64,000 nt of DNA from BJHL01 sp040378885 (GCA_046316615.1 JBKDAN010000013.1:1-64000), one strand, 5' to 3'. Positions 33,717 through 43,010 are shown, counted from the first letter of the stretch. Numbers and translations: made by a program. Notes: generated from the letters alone by a model not told the origin.

Positions 33717-33959
33717 ATGGGATTGCGAATCACACAAGCGGATGAGCCTCGCGAGCCGAGCAACGAGCCGATCGACGTGATTCCGTTCCACACGTTGCCC
33801 TGCCCGTGGCAGCCTCGCGCGACGTTTGACCCGCAGAGCAAGTCGTTTGATTCGATCACGCATGCGGAAAGCGCCCTTGAGCATGTGGAGCGGCAGATGA
33901 TGAACATCCGCAGCTTGCTGGGCATGAACGATGGGGTGAGCGACGGGCGCGCGGCGTGA
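33717..33959 (+). CDS. Small conserved-looking cytoplasmic protein, unknown function
   Basis: 80 residues starting MGLRITQADEPREPSNEPID, then PFHTLPCPWQPRATFDPQSK, and an amphipathic helix (AESALEHVERQMMNIRSLLG). GAGGAG lies 11 bases before the ATG. No membrane segment or known motif. The codon pattern (GC-rich third positions) fits a real gene. No functional call. Confidence 0.6.
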   Translation: MGLRITQADEPREPSNEPIDVIPFHTLPCPWQPRATFDPQSKSFDSITHAESALEHVERQMMNIRSLLGMNDGVSDGRAA

Positions 33960-34081
33960 GCGGATGAAGAGGTGAGCAGGTGATGAGGTGAGCCGGGGCT
34001 CGCCTCATTTTGCTTTTGGGGTTGGCCAGCGATGCAACGGGGTGATGACGTTGGCGCGTGTTGTGTTGAGCCCGCTGCCGG

Positions 34082-34747
34082 TTATCCGGATGCGAGCGTG
34101 AGCATCGCGTCGACGGTTAGTTCTTTGGAACTGGCGATGACGCGAGTGGCTTGCTGCAGGCGATGGGCCGGTAGCGTGTGGCAGACACCGATGACGTGGC
34201 AGCCTGCGCCGCGGGCGCTGGCGATGCCGCCTGGCGTGTCTTCGAGGGCGACGCACTGGTCAGGTGACAGTTTGAGGCGTGCACATGCAAGGGCGTACGG
34301 AGCGGGGTCGGGTTTGCTCTTGGGTACGTCCATGGCACTCACGATGGTGGTGAAGCTGGTCAGCACGTTGAGTGAGCCCAGGATGAGATCGACATCGCGG
34401 CGCATGGCGGCGGTCACGAGGGCGATGGTGACTTTGCGGGCGTGTGCCTCGCGGATGAGATCGAGCGTGGCGGTGAAAGTCTCGACGCCTTGCGTGCGGA
34501 CGAGACCCGCGAAGCGGTGCCACTTCTCTTCGAGCATGGTGTGCAGGTGGTCGGGTGTCAGCGTGAGCTGCAGATCAGTCGCGATGATGGGGAAGAGATC
34601 GCGATCGGCGTAGGCGACGTAACGCTGGTAGTAGGTATCTTCGGTGAAGTGCATGCCGTGTGCGGCGAAGGTGTCGCGGATGGCGACGTAGTGCAGCGGT
34701 TCGCTGTGGACGATGACGCCGTCGAAATCGAAGAGGAGTGCTGACAT
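34082..34747 (-). CDS. HAD-superfamily phosphatase, beta-phosphoglucomutase/Gph-like
   Basis: 221 residues. The nucleophile motif is LFDFDGVIVHSEPLH (DxD at about 7-9), motif II ALVTAAMR (Thr), the conserved Lys and motif in VPKSKPDPAPYALA, and motif III ALEDTPGGIASARGAG. An inserted helical cap (about 18-85) marks subclass IA. Such enzymes hydrolyse or isomerise small phosphorylated metabolites; the substrate cannot be read from sequence. It is followed by the GlmU-like gene in the upstream direction on the same strand. Confidence 0.92.
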   Translation of the reverse strand: MSALLFDFDGVIVHSEPLHYVAIRDTFAAHGMHFTEDTYYQRYVAYADRDLFPIIATDLQLTLTPDHLHTMLEEKWHRFAGLVRTQGVETFTATLDLIREAHARKVTIALVTAAMRRDVDLILGSLNVLTSFTTIVSAMDVPKSKPDPAPYALACARLKLSPDQCVALEDTPGGIASARGAGCHVIGVCHTLPAHRLQQATRVIASSKELTVDAMLTLASG

Positions 34748-34769
34748 AAAGCGATAAAGCGATAAAGCG
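34746..34769. repeat. Three 8-bp tandem repeats (ATAAAGCG)
   Basis: Three perfect copies followed by degenerate AAAAGTG/AAAAGCG/AAAATG units, in the short gap between the HAD and GlmU-like genes. The array touches the HAD start codon, so its length could influence translation. Confidence 0.8.
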
Positions 34770-34795
34770 AAAAGTGAAAAGCGAAAATGAAGGCA

Positions 34796-36013
34796 TCAGG
34801 TTGCGGCCGACGCTGGGGTGTTCGCGAGGTCCTTGAGTCTTGCGACGTAGGCCGGGCTTGGGGTGAGCTTGCGGCGGGACATCTGCGCTTGCACGACTTC
34901 GAGGAACTTCTCGAAGCGGTAGGACTTGGTGCCGGCGTCGGTGGCCCAGGCGAAGGGCGGTGTGCAGCCACTGACGGCGGCGGTCGTGGCGAACATGCCG
35001 CCTGTGTGCAGCACGCTTGCCGTCATGATGCGGGTGCAGATGGCGGTCTTGACGTGATCGCCGATGATTGCGCCGAGGAACTGCTGGCCTGTGCGTTCGT
35101 GTTTGCCGCCAGGTGTAGCTTGTGCGATGGTCTCGCTGTAGGTGTTGAGCAGGTTGCTGTTTGTGGTTCCGGCACCGAGGTTGACCCATTCGCCCACGTA
35201 GCTGTCGCCCAGGTAGCCGTCGTGTGCTTTGTTGGCGAAGCCTTGGAAGATGGTGCCGCCGACTTCGCCGTTCACTTTGCACCAGGGGCCGAGGGCGGTG
35301 AAGGGGCGGATGGTGGCGCGCTCGAGGATGGTGCTGTGCGGACCGACGTAGCAAGGTCCGATGAGCTGCGCGCCGGGGCGGACGACGGCGTCGTGATCGA
35401 TGACGATGGGGCCTTGTTCCACGTCGAAGAGGGTGCTTGGATAGATCTTGGCAGTTTGGCTGATGCTGATGCGAGCATCGCCGACCTTGAGTGCGCCTGC
35501 GGGCAATTCGCCTCGGCCTTCGCCCAAGAGCAGGGCGAGATCGGCCTTGATGCAGGCATCACGATGCGTGCGCACGTGCCAAGGGCGCGAGATGAGTACT
35601 GCGTCTTTGACGCGTTTGGCGTGCGGGACGGCGGGGCGACCGCCCAAGATGAGCGCGTTGGCGTCTTCACCTTTCAGCAGCGCGGCGATCAGGTCGCCAG
35701 TGGCGTCGTCGATCAGGCCTTCGCCTTCTTGCAGTTCGTGCACGCTGACTGGCGGGAGCGGGCAGCGACCGTTGAGGAGCAGCACCAGTCCGGTCGCGGG
35801 TTCGTTCACGGTGAGGTCGGTGGTTTCGCGGGTGATGGCTTCCACGCTTGCACGCGTCCAGACGCGGAACTTGCGGTTGGGCATCATGCGGCGGAGGCGC
35901 TCGAGCGTGGTGAGCGCACCGGTGCGGACCATGAACGACGCGCGTAGGTCCGTGAGCGGCGCGGTGGCGCCATGGCCGTCATCGAAGAGCACGACGGGGG
36001 TGGGGGAAGTCAT
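34796..36013 (-). CDS. GlmU-like sugar nucleotidyltransferase/acetyltransferase
   Basis: 405 residues from ATG 36013, where the protein begins MTSPTPVVLFDDGHGATAPL. It resembles the alternative bacterial GlmU-type family: a reduced N-terminal nucleotidyltransferase-like domain (LLLNGRCPLPP, about 94) and a C-terminal left-handed beta-helix with VVRPGAQLIGPCYVGPHST, VNGEVGGTIFQGFANKAHDG and GAGTTNSNLLNTYS. It probably makes or modifies UDP-GlcNAc-type precursors for peptidoglycan or LPS. It diverges from the CtpA-like gene, with only 164 bases between. Confidence 0.88.
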   Translation of the reverse strand: MTSPTPVVLFDDGHGATAPLTDLRASFMVRTGALTTLERLRRMMPNRKFRVWTRASVEAITRETTDLTVNEPATGLVLLLNGRCPLPPVSVHELQEGEGLIDDATGDLIAALLKGEDANALILGGRPAVPHAKRVKDAVLISRPWHVRTHRDACIKADLALLLGEGRGELPAGALKVGDARISISQTAKIYPSTLFDVEQGPIVIDHDAVVRPGAQLIGPCYVGPHSTILERATIRPFTALGPWCKVNGEVGGTIFQGFANKAHDGYLGDSYVGEWVNLGAGTTNSNLLNTYSETIAQATPGGKHERTGQQFLGAIIGDHVKTAICTRIMTASVLHTGGMFATTAAVSGCTPPFAWATDAGTKSYRFEKFLEVVQAQMSRRKLTPSPAYVARLKDLANTPASAAT

Positions 36014-36177
36014 GGGCGAGCGTAGTGCGGGGCGGCGGCGGGAATCGGCGTTTGAGCCGGCACGGCGGTGGCGCGGACCGTACATTTGCGAGAAGGCCGA
36101 TGCGCAGGTGCGGCTTGCGACGCCGCGGGTTGCAGGCGGTCGGACCTTTTGCGAGATTGCTTGTGGCACAGAACTCC

Positions 36178-37896
36178 ATGCCCGACTCCTCTCCCGCCTC
36201 CAACACGAAAGCCAGCAAGATGTGGACACCACTGACAGGCGTACTCGTCGGCGTTCTCGCCGCGACCGGACTCTCCAAGGGCGTTGAAGTCGTGAAGAAG
36301 CGCGACAGCGACTACACGTTCTTCAATGAGATTATCGAAGTGAAGCACATTCTCGATCAGAGCTATGTGTATGAGGTGGACGACGCCAAGCTTGCGGAAG
36401 GCGCTCTGAAGGGCATGGTGGAGGCGCTGGGTGACCAGTACACGGTGTTCGTGCCCGCGAGCGAGGCGGCGGACTTCACGAAGGGGCTCACGGGCGAGTA
36501 CGTGGGCATTGGCGCGAGTGTGAACACGGACTCGGGCTGGCTGGTGATTGTGTCGCCGCTTGAGGATTCGCCTGCGCTGCGGGCGGGGCTGATGCCTGAT
36601 GACCGCGTGCTGGAGATTGACGGCAAGAGCACGCAGGGGCTGAGCGTGGATGACTGCATCGATCTGTTGCAGGGTACGCCCAACACGCCTGTGGTACTGA
36701 AGATCGAGCGTGAGGGCAAGACGCTGGATGTGACGATCATTCGTGATCGCATCAAGACGCGCAGTGTGAAGGGATTCCACCGGGACGCGAACGACCCGCA
36801 GAAGTGGGAGTTTGTGATTGATCGCGAGCGGCGCATCGGGTACATCCGTATGACGCAGTTCACGCCCGGCGTGGCGAGTGAGGTGTACAGCGCGCTGCTG
36901 GCGATGAAGGCTGACAAGGCATTTGCCGTCGGCGGTCTGGGTGGGCTGGTGCTGGATCTGCGATTCAACCCGGGCGGTGTGCTGGAAGATGCGGTGGCGA
37001 TCGCGGATTTGTTCCTGAAGGAAGGCGTGATTGTGAGCACGAAGGGTCGCGCGTTTGATGAACGCGTGAGCCGGGCGAAGGCAGACAGCACGCTGCCTGA
37101 CTTTCCCATCGTCGTGATGCTGAATGATCAGAGCGCGAGCGCGAGTGAAGTGCTGGCGGGGGCGCTGGCGGACAACGACCGCGCGAAGGTGCTGGGTGTG
37201 CGGAGCTTCGGGAAGGGAAGCGTGCAAGGCGTGCTCAAGCTTTCACAGGGCGAAGGCAGCGAGATCAAAGTCACGCAGCAGGCGTACTACCTGCCCAGCG
37301 GGCGGAACATCACGCGGAAGGATGACAGCCTGATGTGGGGCGTCGATCCGTCGCCCGGGTTCTATGTGCCTATGGAGGACAAGGAACTGACTGAGATGCT
37401 GATGCAGCGCCGCAAGCAGGAACTCATCAGCATGCAGCGCGAAGAAGCCAAGGCGGCTGAAGGCTCCGTGGCACCGGTGGTGGCAACTGTGGACTGGGCC
37501 AATGTGGATGTTGCGCTGGAGCAACTGAAGGACAAGCAACTCACGTCGGCGATTCGTGCGATTCAGCAGCGGATTGACTCGGGCCAGTGGGCTGCCCCCG
37601 GTGCGGATGCGCCGCAACTGACGGCGACGATTCAGGCGGGCGAGCTTGGTAAAGCGAAGGAGTTCCGCGAGCGGCTGATTCGCGAATTGATCCGGGCCGA
37701 GAAGCGCATCGACACGCTTGAAGCCGGCAAGACCGTCACGGCGACCGGCAAGGACCTGTGGGATGACACGAAGGACGTGACGGGCGGGACGCTGGATGTG
37801 AAGGACAAAGATGGCAATGTCATCGCGACGCTGCGCATTACGGGCAACAACGTGGAGCGCTGGTTGATGGACGCTGATGTGGAGAAGAAGGAGTGA
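36178..37896 (+). CDS. C-terminal processing protease, S41 family
   Basis: Periplasmic serine protease with a Ser/Lys dyad. 572 residues. It has an N-terminal membrane anchor (MWTPLTGVLVGVLAATGLS, about 15-33) and a PDZ domain (about 100-180, GIGASVNTDSGWLVIVSPLE). The S41 core has catalytic Ser in NDQSASASEVLAGAL and Lys in GKGSVQGVLKLS. The C-terminal 150 residues form a helical region plus a KDKDGNVIATLRI tail. ATG 36178 is the first Met that keeps the anchor near the N-terminus; it lacks a clear Shine-Dalgarno sequence. Confidence 0.93.
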   Translation: MPDSSPASNTKASKMWTPLTGVLVGVLAATGLSKGVEVVKKRDSDYTFFNEIIEVKHILDQSYVYEVDDAKLAEGALKGMVEALGDQYTVFVPASEAADFTKGLTGEYVGIGASVNTDSGWLVIVSPLEDSPALRAGLMPDDRVLEIDGKSTQGLSVDDCIDLLQGTPNTPVVLKIEREGKTLDVTIIRDRIKTRSVKGFHRDANDPQKWEFVIDRERRIGYIRMTQFTPGVASEVYSALLAMKADKAFAVGGLGGLVLDLRFNPGGVLEDAVAIADLFLKEGVIVSTKGRAFDERVSRAKADSTLPDFPIVVMLNDQSASASEVLAGALADNDRAKVLGVRSFGKGSVQGVLKLSQGEGSEIKVTQQAYYLPSGRNITRKDDSLMWGVDPSPGFYVPMEDKELTEMLMQRRKQELISMQREEAKAAEGSVAPVVATVDWANVDVALEQLKDKQLTSAIRAIQQRIDSGQWAAPGADAPQLTATIQAGELGKAKEFRERLIRELIRAEKRIDTLEAGKTVTATGKDLWDDTKDVTGGTLDVKDKDGNVIATLRITGNNVERWLMDADVEKKE

Positions 37897-37901
37897 TGGG
37901 G

Positions 37902-37969
<68 letters not shown>

Positions 37970-38102
37970 TGATTGATATGCGAATTGACGTGCCTTGGCG
38001 AGAGTTTGAGCCATGATCTCCGCGCGGCATCCGTGACTTCCGTGCATCCTGCACCTTGCCCGTTCTCTGCTCTCTTCTCTCCGCTCTCCGATCCCCGCCC
38101 CC

Positions 38103-39197
38103 ATGCTCGTGCTTGCCCTCGAAACTTCGTGTGATGAAACGGCCGCGGCGGTTGTGCGTGATGGCGTGGAGGTATTGAGCAGCGTGGTGGCAAGTCAGTA
38201 TGACTTGCATGCGGAATATGCGGGGGTGGTGCCGGAGATTGCGAGCCGGGCGCATGTGGAGGCGGTGCTGCCTGTCGTGCGAGAGGCCTTGGAGCAGGCG
38301 GGCTGCGGGCTGGGCATGATCGATGCGATTGCGGTGGGCAACCGGCCTGGACTGATCGGCAGTCTTCTGGTGGGCGTTGCGGCGGCGAAGTCTCTGGCGT
38401 GGAGCTTGCGCAAGCCGCTGATTGGCGTGGACCATGTGGCGGCGCACGTGTACAGCGGCATGCTAGAACGCGGGGCGGAAGGCAAGTCGGAGCAGGAGCT
38501 GTTTCCCGCGCTGGGACTGGTTGTGTCGGGTGGGCACACGGCGATGTATCACGTCGCGTCGTGGACGCAGATGCATCGGATTGGCACGACGATCGATGAC
38601 GCCATGGGGGAGGCGTACGACAAAGTGGCGACGATGATGCAGTTACCGCACCCGGGGGGGCCCAATCTTGATCGACTGGCGAGCGATCCTTCGGCGAATG
38701 ACAAGGCGTTTGACTTGCCCGTGTCGCGACTGAGTACGACATCGCTGGATTTTTCGTTTTCCGGGCTCAAGACAAGCGTGTTGTACACGCTGCGGGGCGT
38801 GCCCGGCGAGCGAGGCGGTACGGCTCCGCTTGCGCTGACGCCCGCCACGTCGCGCGATCTGGCGGCGAGTTTTCAGCGTGCGGCGTGCAAGGCAGTGACG
38901 CTCAAGCTGACGCGAGCGATCGAGCAGGCACGCGAGCGAGATTTGATTTATCGCACGCTGCTGTGCGGCGGAGGCGTGACGGCGAACTCGCGGCTGCGGC
39001 GCGAGTTGCTGTGCTTTGAGGCCTCGCACAAGCTGGGTGTGCGGCTGCCCCCCATGCGATATTGCATGGATAATGCCGCGATGATTGCGGGGCTGGGTGA
39101 GCAGTTGCTGCGGAGCGGTCAGCGTGACGGCATGGCACTGCAGGCAACGCCGACGATTTCGATTCCGGCAGGGCCCGTGCATGCGGGGGCGCGGTGA
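38103..39197 (+). CDS. tsaD: tRNA N6-adenosine threonylcarbamoyltransferase TsaD
   Basis: Transfers the threonylcarbamoyl group to A37 of ANN-decoding tRNAs. 364 residues. It has the ASKHA start LALETSCDETAAAVV, the metal-binding H-x3-H in SRAHVEAVLP and VDHVAAHVYSG, LVVSGGHTAMY, DDAMGEAYDKVA, and the C-terminal CGGGVTANSRLRREL with MDNAAMIAGLG. An ATG directly follows a short AT-poor leader containing the 7-bp repeat. Its stop overlaps the start of the RF-like gene (TGATG). Confidence 0.97.
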   Translation: MLVLALETSCDETAAAVVRDGVEVLSSVVASQYDLHAEYAGVVPEIASRAHVEAVLPVVREALEQAGCGLGMIDAIAVGNRPGLIGSLLVGVAAAKSLAWSLRKPLIGVDHVAAHVYSGMLERGAEGKSEQELFPALGLVVSGGHTAMYHVASWTQMHRIGTTIDDAMGEAYDKVATMMQLPHPGGPNLDRLASDPSANDKAFDLPVSRLSTTSLDFSFSGLKTSVLYTLRGVPGERGGTAPLALTPATSRDLAASFQRAACKAVTLKLTRAIEQARERDLIYRTLLCGGGVTANSRLRRELLCFEASHKLGVRLPPMRYCMDNAAMIAGLGEQLLRSGQRDGMALQATPTISIPAGPVHAGAR

Positions 39198-39868
39198 TGG
39201 CAAAGAAGGAACCAGCTCCGAAGGAAGAAGTCGATCTGGAGAAAGCGTGGCTCGCTCGGCTTGATGCGAGCATTCGTGCGGACGTCCGAAAGGCCGATCA
39301 GCCTGAAGATCGCAAGAAAGCGGCGCAGACGCGGCTTGAACGCGAGCCGGTCGTCATGGTCGAGCCACCCCACCCGACATCACTTCCCATCGACATGCTC
39401 TTGGCGCAGTGCGTGCAAGGCAAGTCTCGCAGTGGGGGCCCTGGCGGGCAGAATCGCAACAAGGTGGAGACGATGGTGACGCTGACGCACACGCCCACGG
39501 GCGTGGAGGCGCATGCGGGCGAGCGGCGCACCGTGCTGGAGAATCGGCGCGTAGCGATTTCGCGGCTGCGGTTGGCTCTGGCGACGCTGGTGCGGTGTCC
39601 CGTGCAACCCGGAGACGCGCGGAGCGAACTGTGGCGCTCGCGCTGCAAGCAGGGGCGCATCGTGGTGTCTTCGTCGCATGAGGATTTTGCGACCATGCTC
39701 GCCGAGGCGATGGATGTGCTCCACGCGTGCGAACTGAACGTCAAGGCCGCATCGCTGCGGCTGACATGCTCGCGAAGTCAGTTGGTGCGACTCATTCAGG
39801 ATCATCCGCCTGCATGGACGCGGCTTGGTGAGATGCGGCGAGTGGCGGGATTGAGTCCGCTGCGGTAA
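39197..39868 (+). CDS. Peptide chain release factor-like protein (GGQ, ArfB/RF-H-like)
   Basis: 223 residues. The catalytic GGQ segment is present as KSRSGGPGGQNRNKVETMVT (about 75-94), followed by HTPTGVEAHAGERRTVLENR. There is no codon-recognition domain, so it would hydrolyse peptidyl-tRNA without stop-codon reading, as in ribosome-rescue factors or mitochondrial C12orf65-like proteins. Unlike ArfB it has a 70-residue N-terminal extension and a 90-residue C-terminal helical domain (LNVKAASLRLTCSRSQLVRL). The start overlaps the tsaD stop as TGATG, implying coupled expression. Confidence 0.88.
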   Translation: MAKKEPAPKEEVDLEKAWLARLDASIRADVRKADQPEDRKKAAQTRLEREPVVMVEPPHPTSLPIDMLLAQCVQGKSRSGGPGGQNRNKVETMVTLTHTPTGVEAHAGERRTVLENRRVAISRLRLALATLVRCPVQPGDARSELWRSRCKQGRIVVSSSHEDFATMLAEAMDVLHACELNVKAASLRLTCSRSQLVRLIQDHPPAWTRLGEMRRVAGLSPLR

Positions 39869-39907
39869 GGTGATGCACCACGTGCATGCCGGAACTACGC
39901 TTGCGGC

Positions 39908-40915
39908 ATGCTCACCTTGATCGCGCGACGGCTGCTGCAATTGCCGATTATTCTGCTTTGCATTTACAGCATCGCACTGACGCTGGCATGGGCTATTCCC
40001 GGCAATCCGCTGGAGAACCCCGAGGGCCGCAGGCCGCCGCCGGAGGTTGAAGCGGCGATGAAGGCGCAGTACAACCTGGACAGCTTTCCTTCGTTCTACA
40101 CCAGTTATCTTGCGAGTGTGACTGGCGTGCAGTACGCGCGCGATGTGATGAGCGGCGAACTGTCGCGTGAGCGACAGGCGGCGGAAGCAGCTGGGCAGGC
40201 TCCGCCGGTGAGGCGCGTGTTTGATTTCGGCCCGAGTCTCCAGTATCGGGATCAGCGGGTGAACGAGATCATCAGTGGAAGTCTGCCCGTGTCGGTCACG
40301 CTTGGCGCGAGCGCGATCGTGATTGCACTGGCGCTTGGCTTGAGCGCAGGTGTGATCGGGGCGATCAAGCCGAACAGTGTGGCGGATATCGCGACGCTTG
40401 CGGTCGCTCTCATTGGCATCAGTCTGCCGAGCTTTGTCGTGGGCACGCTGCTGCTCACAGTGTTTTCACTGTGGCTGGGGTGGTTCAGCGTGGGTAGTTG
40501 GAATCCGCCTGGCAGTCTGGTTTTGCCGGCAATCACGCTCAGCCTGCCCTTTGCAGCTTACATCGCGAGGCTGACGCGCATGGGGATGCTGGAGCACTTG
40601 TCGAGTGACTTCATTCGCACGGCGCGGGCCAAGGGCGTGGGGCCGGCTGGGCTCTACCTCAAGCACGCGCTCAAGAACGCGTTTCTGCCTGTACTGAGTT
40701 ACCTTGGTCCCGCGACGGCGCTGGCGATGACGGGCAGCTTCGTGGTTGAGGTCGTGTTCACAGTGCCTGGCATGGGGCAGCACTTTGTGAACGCGGTGCA
40801 GAACAAGGACCTGTTTCTCATTCTGGGCGTCGTGCTAGTTTTCAGCACCATGCTTGTGCTTTTCAATCTCGCGGTGGACGTGCTCTACCGATGGGTGGAT
40901 CCGCGGATTGAATGA
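39908..40915 (+). CDS. Oligopeptide/dipeptide ABC transporter permease (OppB/DppB type)
   Basis: Inner-membrane permease. 335 residues, six membrane helices, N-terminal RRLLQLPIILLCIYSIALTL and WAIPGNPLE typical of OppB. A longer-than-usual periplasmic insert (about 48-110) follows the first helix, then the EAA-type cytoplasmic loop DFIRTARAKGVGPAGLYLKH. It ends FNLAVDVLYRWVDPRIE. No OppC, ATPases or binding protein follow: the next gene is convergent, 3 bases away. It is therefore an orphan or the last gene of nothing visible. Confidence 0.92.
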   Translation: MLTLIARRLLQLPIILLCIYSIALTLAWAIPGNPLENPEGRRPPPEVEAAMKAQYNLDSFPSFYTSYLASVTGVQYARDVMSGELSRERQAAEAAGQAPPVRRVFDFGPSLQYRDQRVNEIISGSLPVSVTLGASAIVIALALGLSAGVIGAIKPNSVADIATLAVALIGISLPSFVVGTLLLTVFSLWLGWFSVGSWNPPGSLVLPAITLSLPFAAYIARLTRMGMLEHLSSDFIRTARAKGVGPAGLYLKHALKNAFLPVLSYLGPATALAMTGSFVVEVVFTVPGMGQHFVNAVQNKDLFLILGVVLVFSTMLVLFNLAVDVLYRWVDPRIE

Positions 40916-40918
40916 CGC

Positions 40919-41671
40919 TCATTCATCGCGAAGAACGTGGCAGTAGGGCTCCTTGCCGGTCTTCACGTAGTAGTCCTGGTGGTAGTCTTCGGCGATGTAG
41001 AAGGGCTTGGCGGGTTCGATTGCCGTGGCAATAGGGCGCTTGAAGCGCGGCGCGAATTTGTCCTTGACGCGCTGGGCGGCGGCCTTCTGCTCGTCGTTGT
41101 AGTAGTAGATCACGCTGCGGTACTGCGTGCCGATGTCGGGGCCCTGACGATTGATCTGGGTGGGATCGTGCAAGCGGAAGAAGATGTCGATGACCTGCTC
41201 GTAGCTGATCTTCGCGGGGTCGAAGGTCACTTGCACGACTTCAGCGTGGCCGGTCATGTCGGTGCAGATTTGCTTGTAGGTGGGATTCTCGACGTGCCCG
41301 CCGCTGTAGCCGCTGATGGCGTTGATGATGCCGTCTTGCTCTGCGAAGATGTGCTCGACGCCCCAGAAGCAGCCAGCGCCGACGAGGGCGATTTCGGTGC
41401 CGGGCTTGGCGTTCATGGGAGCGGCGGACGGTGCAGTGGACACGGGGGTGGCTCCTGATGCGCTGCTGGTTGAAGCGGCGGCGGCGGTGGGCGTGGGAGT
41501 TGACGAAGATGAGGATGGTGTGCTGCTTGACGAGCTTGGCGTTGTTGAGGTTGCTGTGGACTGCTGCGTGACCGGCTGCGCCGACGGCGCAGGCTTGCTG
41601 CACCCAGCGCAGGCAAAGCCCGCGAGCAGAACGGATGCAACGAGCGAGACGCGGCGAAGTGTGGTGTGCAT
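40919..41671 (-). CDS. msrA: Exported peptide methionine sulfoxide reductase MsrA
   Basis: Reduces methionine-S-sulfoxide. 250 residues. The signal peptide is MHTTLRRVSLVASVLLAGFA followed by CAGC, possibly a lipoprotein signal though the lipobox is not canonical. A Ser/Thr/Pro-rich linker (about 28-85) leads into the MsrA domain with catalytic GAGCFWGVEHIF, SGYSGGHVENPTYKQIC, GHAEVVQVTFDP, GPDIGTQYRSVIYY and DYHQDYY. The start is either ATG 41671 or ATG 41686. Location outside the cytoplasm suggests repair of oxidised envelope proteins. Confidence 0.92.
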   Translation of the reverse strand: MHTTLRRVSLVASVLLAGFACAGCSKPAPSAQPVTQQSTATSTTPSSSSSTPSSSSSTPTPTAAAASTSSASGATPVSTAPSAAPMNAKPGTEIALVGAGCFWGVEHIFAEQDGIINAISGYSGGHVENPTYKQICTDMTGHAEVVQVTFDPAKISYEQVIDIFFRLHDPTQINRQGPDIGTQYRSVIYYYNDEQKAAAQRVKDKFAPRFKRPIATAIEPAKPFYIAEDYHQDYYVKTGKEPYCHVLRDE

Positions 41672-41756
41672 GGGTATGAGTTGCATGACGCAGTGTCTTC
41701 GTTTCAATCGGTGGCAGCGATGCATGACTCGGCATGTGGCACGAACGCGACGGCGG

Positions 41757-42941
41757 TTATGTGAGCCATCGGCCGCCATCGATGCGGATGATCTGTCCGG
41801 TGACATAGCTCGCTTCGAGCGCAAGCCAGCGCACCGCGTTCGCGGCGTCGAGCGGTTCACCTGAGCGACCTAGTGGAATACGACGGAGGTACTTGGCTTG
41901 TTCGTCGGCGGTGCTTTCGTGCCCTTGCGTGGGCCAGGCCACCACGCCCGGTGCGACTGCGTTTACGCGCACGCGCGGCGCGAGGTCACGGGCGAGGCAG
42001 TAGACCATCTCGGTCAGAGCGGCTTTGCTCATGGTGTACGCGGCGAAGTCCTTACGTGGGCGGCCCATGGCGTGGATGTCACTCATCGCGACAATCGCGC
42101 CGCCGCCCGGCAGGGTGGAAGCTTGCAGCAGCGGCGCGAGGCGGGCCGACAGCAGGAGCGGAACAAGAGCGTTGACCTGGTAGTGGCGCACTGCTTCGTC
42201 AGCTTCGAGCGAAGCGAGGGGTGAGGGTTGGTAGATGCTGGCGTTGTGCACGAGCACATCGAGTCGTCCGAGCGTCTGCGACCATTGGCGAGCGACAGCC
42301 TCGACCGTTGCTTGATCGGTGAGGTCGACGCGAAAGCTCGTGGCTTCGCGGCCCATGGCGGCGATCTCTTTGCAGAGGTTGGCGGCTTCCACTTCGCTGT
42401 TGTTGTAGGTGAAGATCACGTTGCAGCCGGCGCGAGCGAACTCGAGACAGATGGCGCGACCGACTCGCTTGGCTCCGCCTGTCACAAGCACGACGGGTGC
42501 AGCTCCGCGTGGCAGCGGGGGAGCGACTTGCTGCGAGGGTGAGAGTGCAACCCAGGTTTTCTCATTGTCTGGACTGGTCAGATCAGCCGGTGACTCAAGC
42601 TCGTTGGCGGAAGGGGCATCGAGGCGGCGGCCCGCTTCGCTCCATGCATCTCTGCGGGAAGACGGTGGCTCTGGCTTGCGATCGAGCTGGCGAATAGCGC
42701 GGTCTCTTCGCAGGAACATGAAGAGCGCGAGCGCTGCCAGCATGACGACGGCAAGGGCAAGCAGAAGCAGCAGGAGCGTACCTTCGGTCGCGGCTTCGCG
42801 TTTGTCGGCGAGTGACGGCGGCTCGCGCGTGGTCGCGATGGTTTGCGGAGAGGCGGAAGTGTCGTCGGCGGGCCGCGGCGCGGCGGGGGCTTGCTGCACG
42901 AGGCAATCGTAAGGACTCGGGGCGGTACGTGACAGGAACAC
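41757..42941 (-). CDS. Membrane-anchored short-chain dehydrogenase/reductase (pteridine reductase-like)
   Basis: 394 residues from GTG 42941. There is a 50-residue Pro/Ala start, a membrane span (about 54-76, LLLLLLALAVVMLAALALFM), a linker, then a classical SDR domain from about 148. SDR landmarks: VTGGAKRVGRAI (a TGxxxRxG variant typical of pteridine reductase FolM/PTR1), NNSEVEAANL, VHNASIYQPSP and the catalytic YTMSKAALTE. An N-terminal membrane anchor on this type of SDR is unusual. An in-frame downstream start cannot be excluded, but the transmembrane and SDR parts are in one frame without interruption. Confidence 0.85.
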   Translation of the reverse strand: MFLSRTAPSPYDCLVQQAPAAPRPADDTSASPQTIATTREPPSLADKREAATEGTLLLLLLALAVVMLAALALFMFLRRDRAIRQLDRKPEPPSSRRDAWSEAGRRLDAPSANELESPADLTSPDNEKTWVALSPSQQVAPPLPRGAAPVVLVTGGAKRVGRAICLEFARAGCNVIFTYNNSEVEAANLCKEIAAMGREATSFRVDLTDQATVEAVARQWSQTLGRLDVLVHNASIYQPSPLASLEADEAVRHYQVNALVPLLLSARLAPLLQASTLPGGGAIVAMSDIHAMGRPRKDFAAYTMSKAALTEMVYCLARDLAPRVRVNAVAPGVVAWPTQGHESTADEQAKYLRRIPLGRSGEPLDAANAVRWLALEASYVTGQIIRIDGGRWLT

Positions 42942-42953
42942 AAAGCCAGCACG

Positions 42954-42985
42954 AAAAAGGAGCCGAACACGCGGTTCGGCTCCTT
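42954..42985 (-). terminator. Rho-independent terminator of isocitrate dehydrogenase gene
   Basis: A perfect 12-bp stem AAGGAGCCGAAC/GTTCGGCTCCTT with a 5-base loop (42957-42985), followed on the minus strand by TTTTT (42958-42954). It overlaps the region just upstream of the SDR start. Confidence 0.92.
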
Positions 42986-43010
42986 GTGGAAACAGAGAAT
43001 GGCAGACTGA

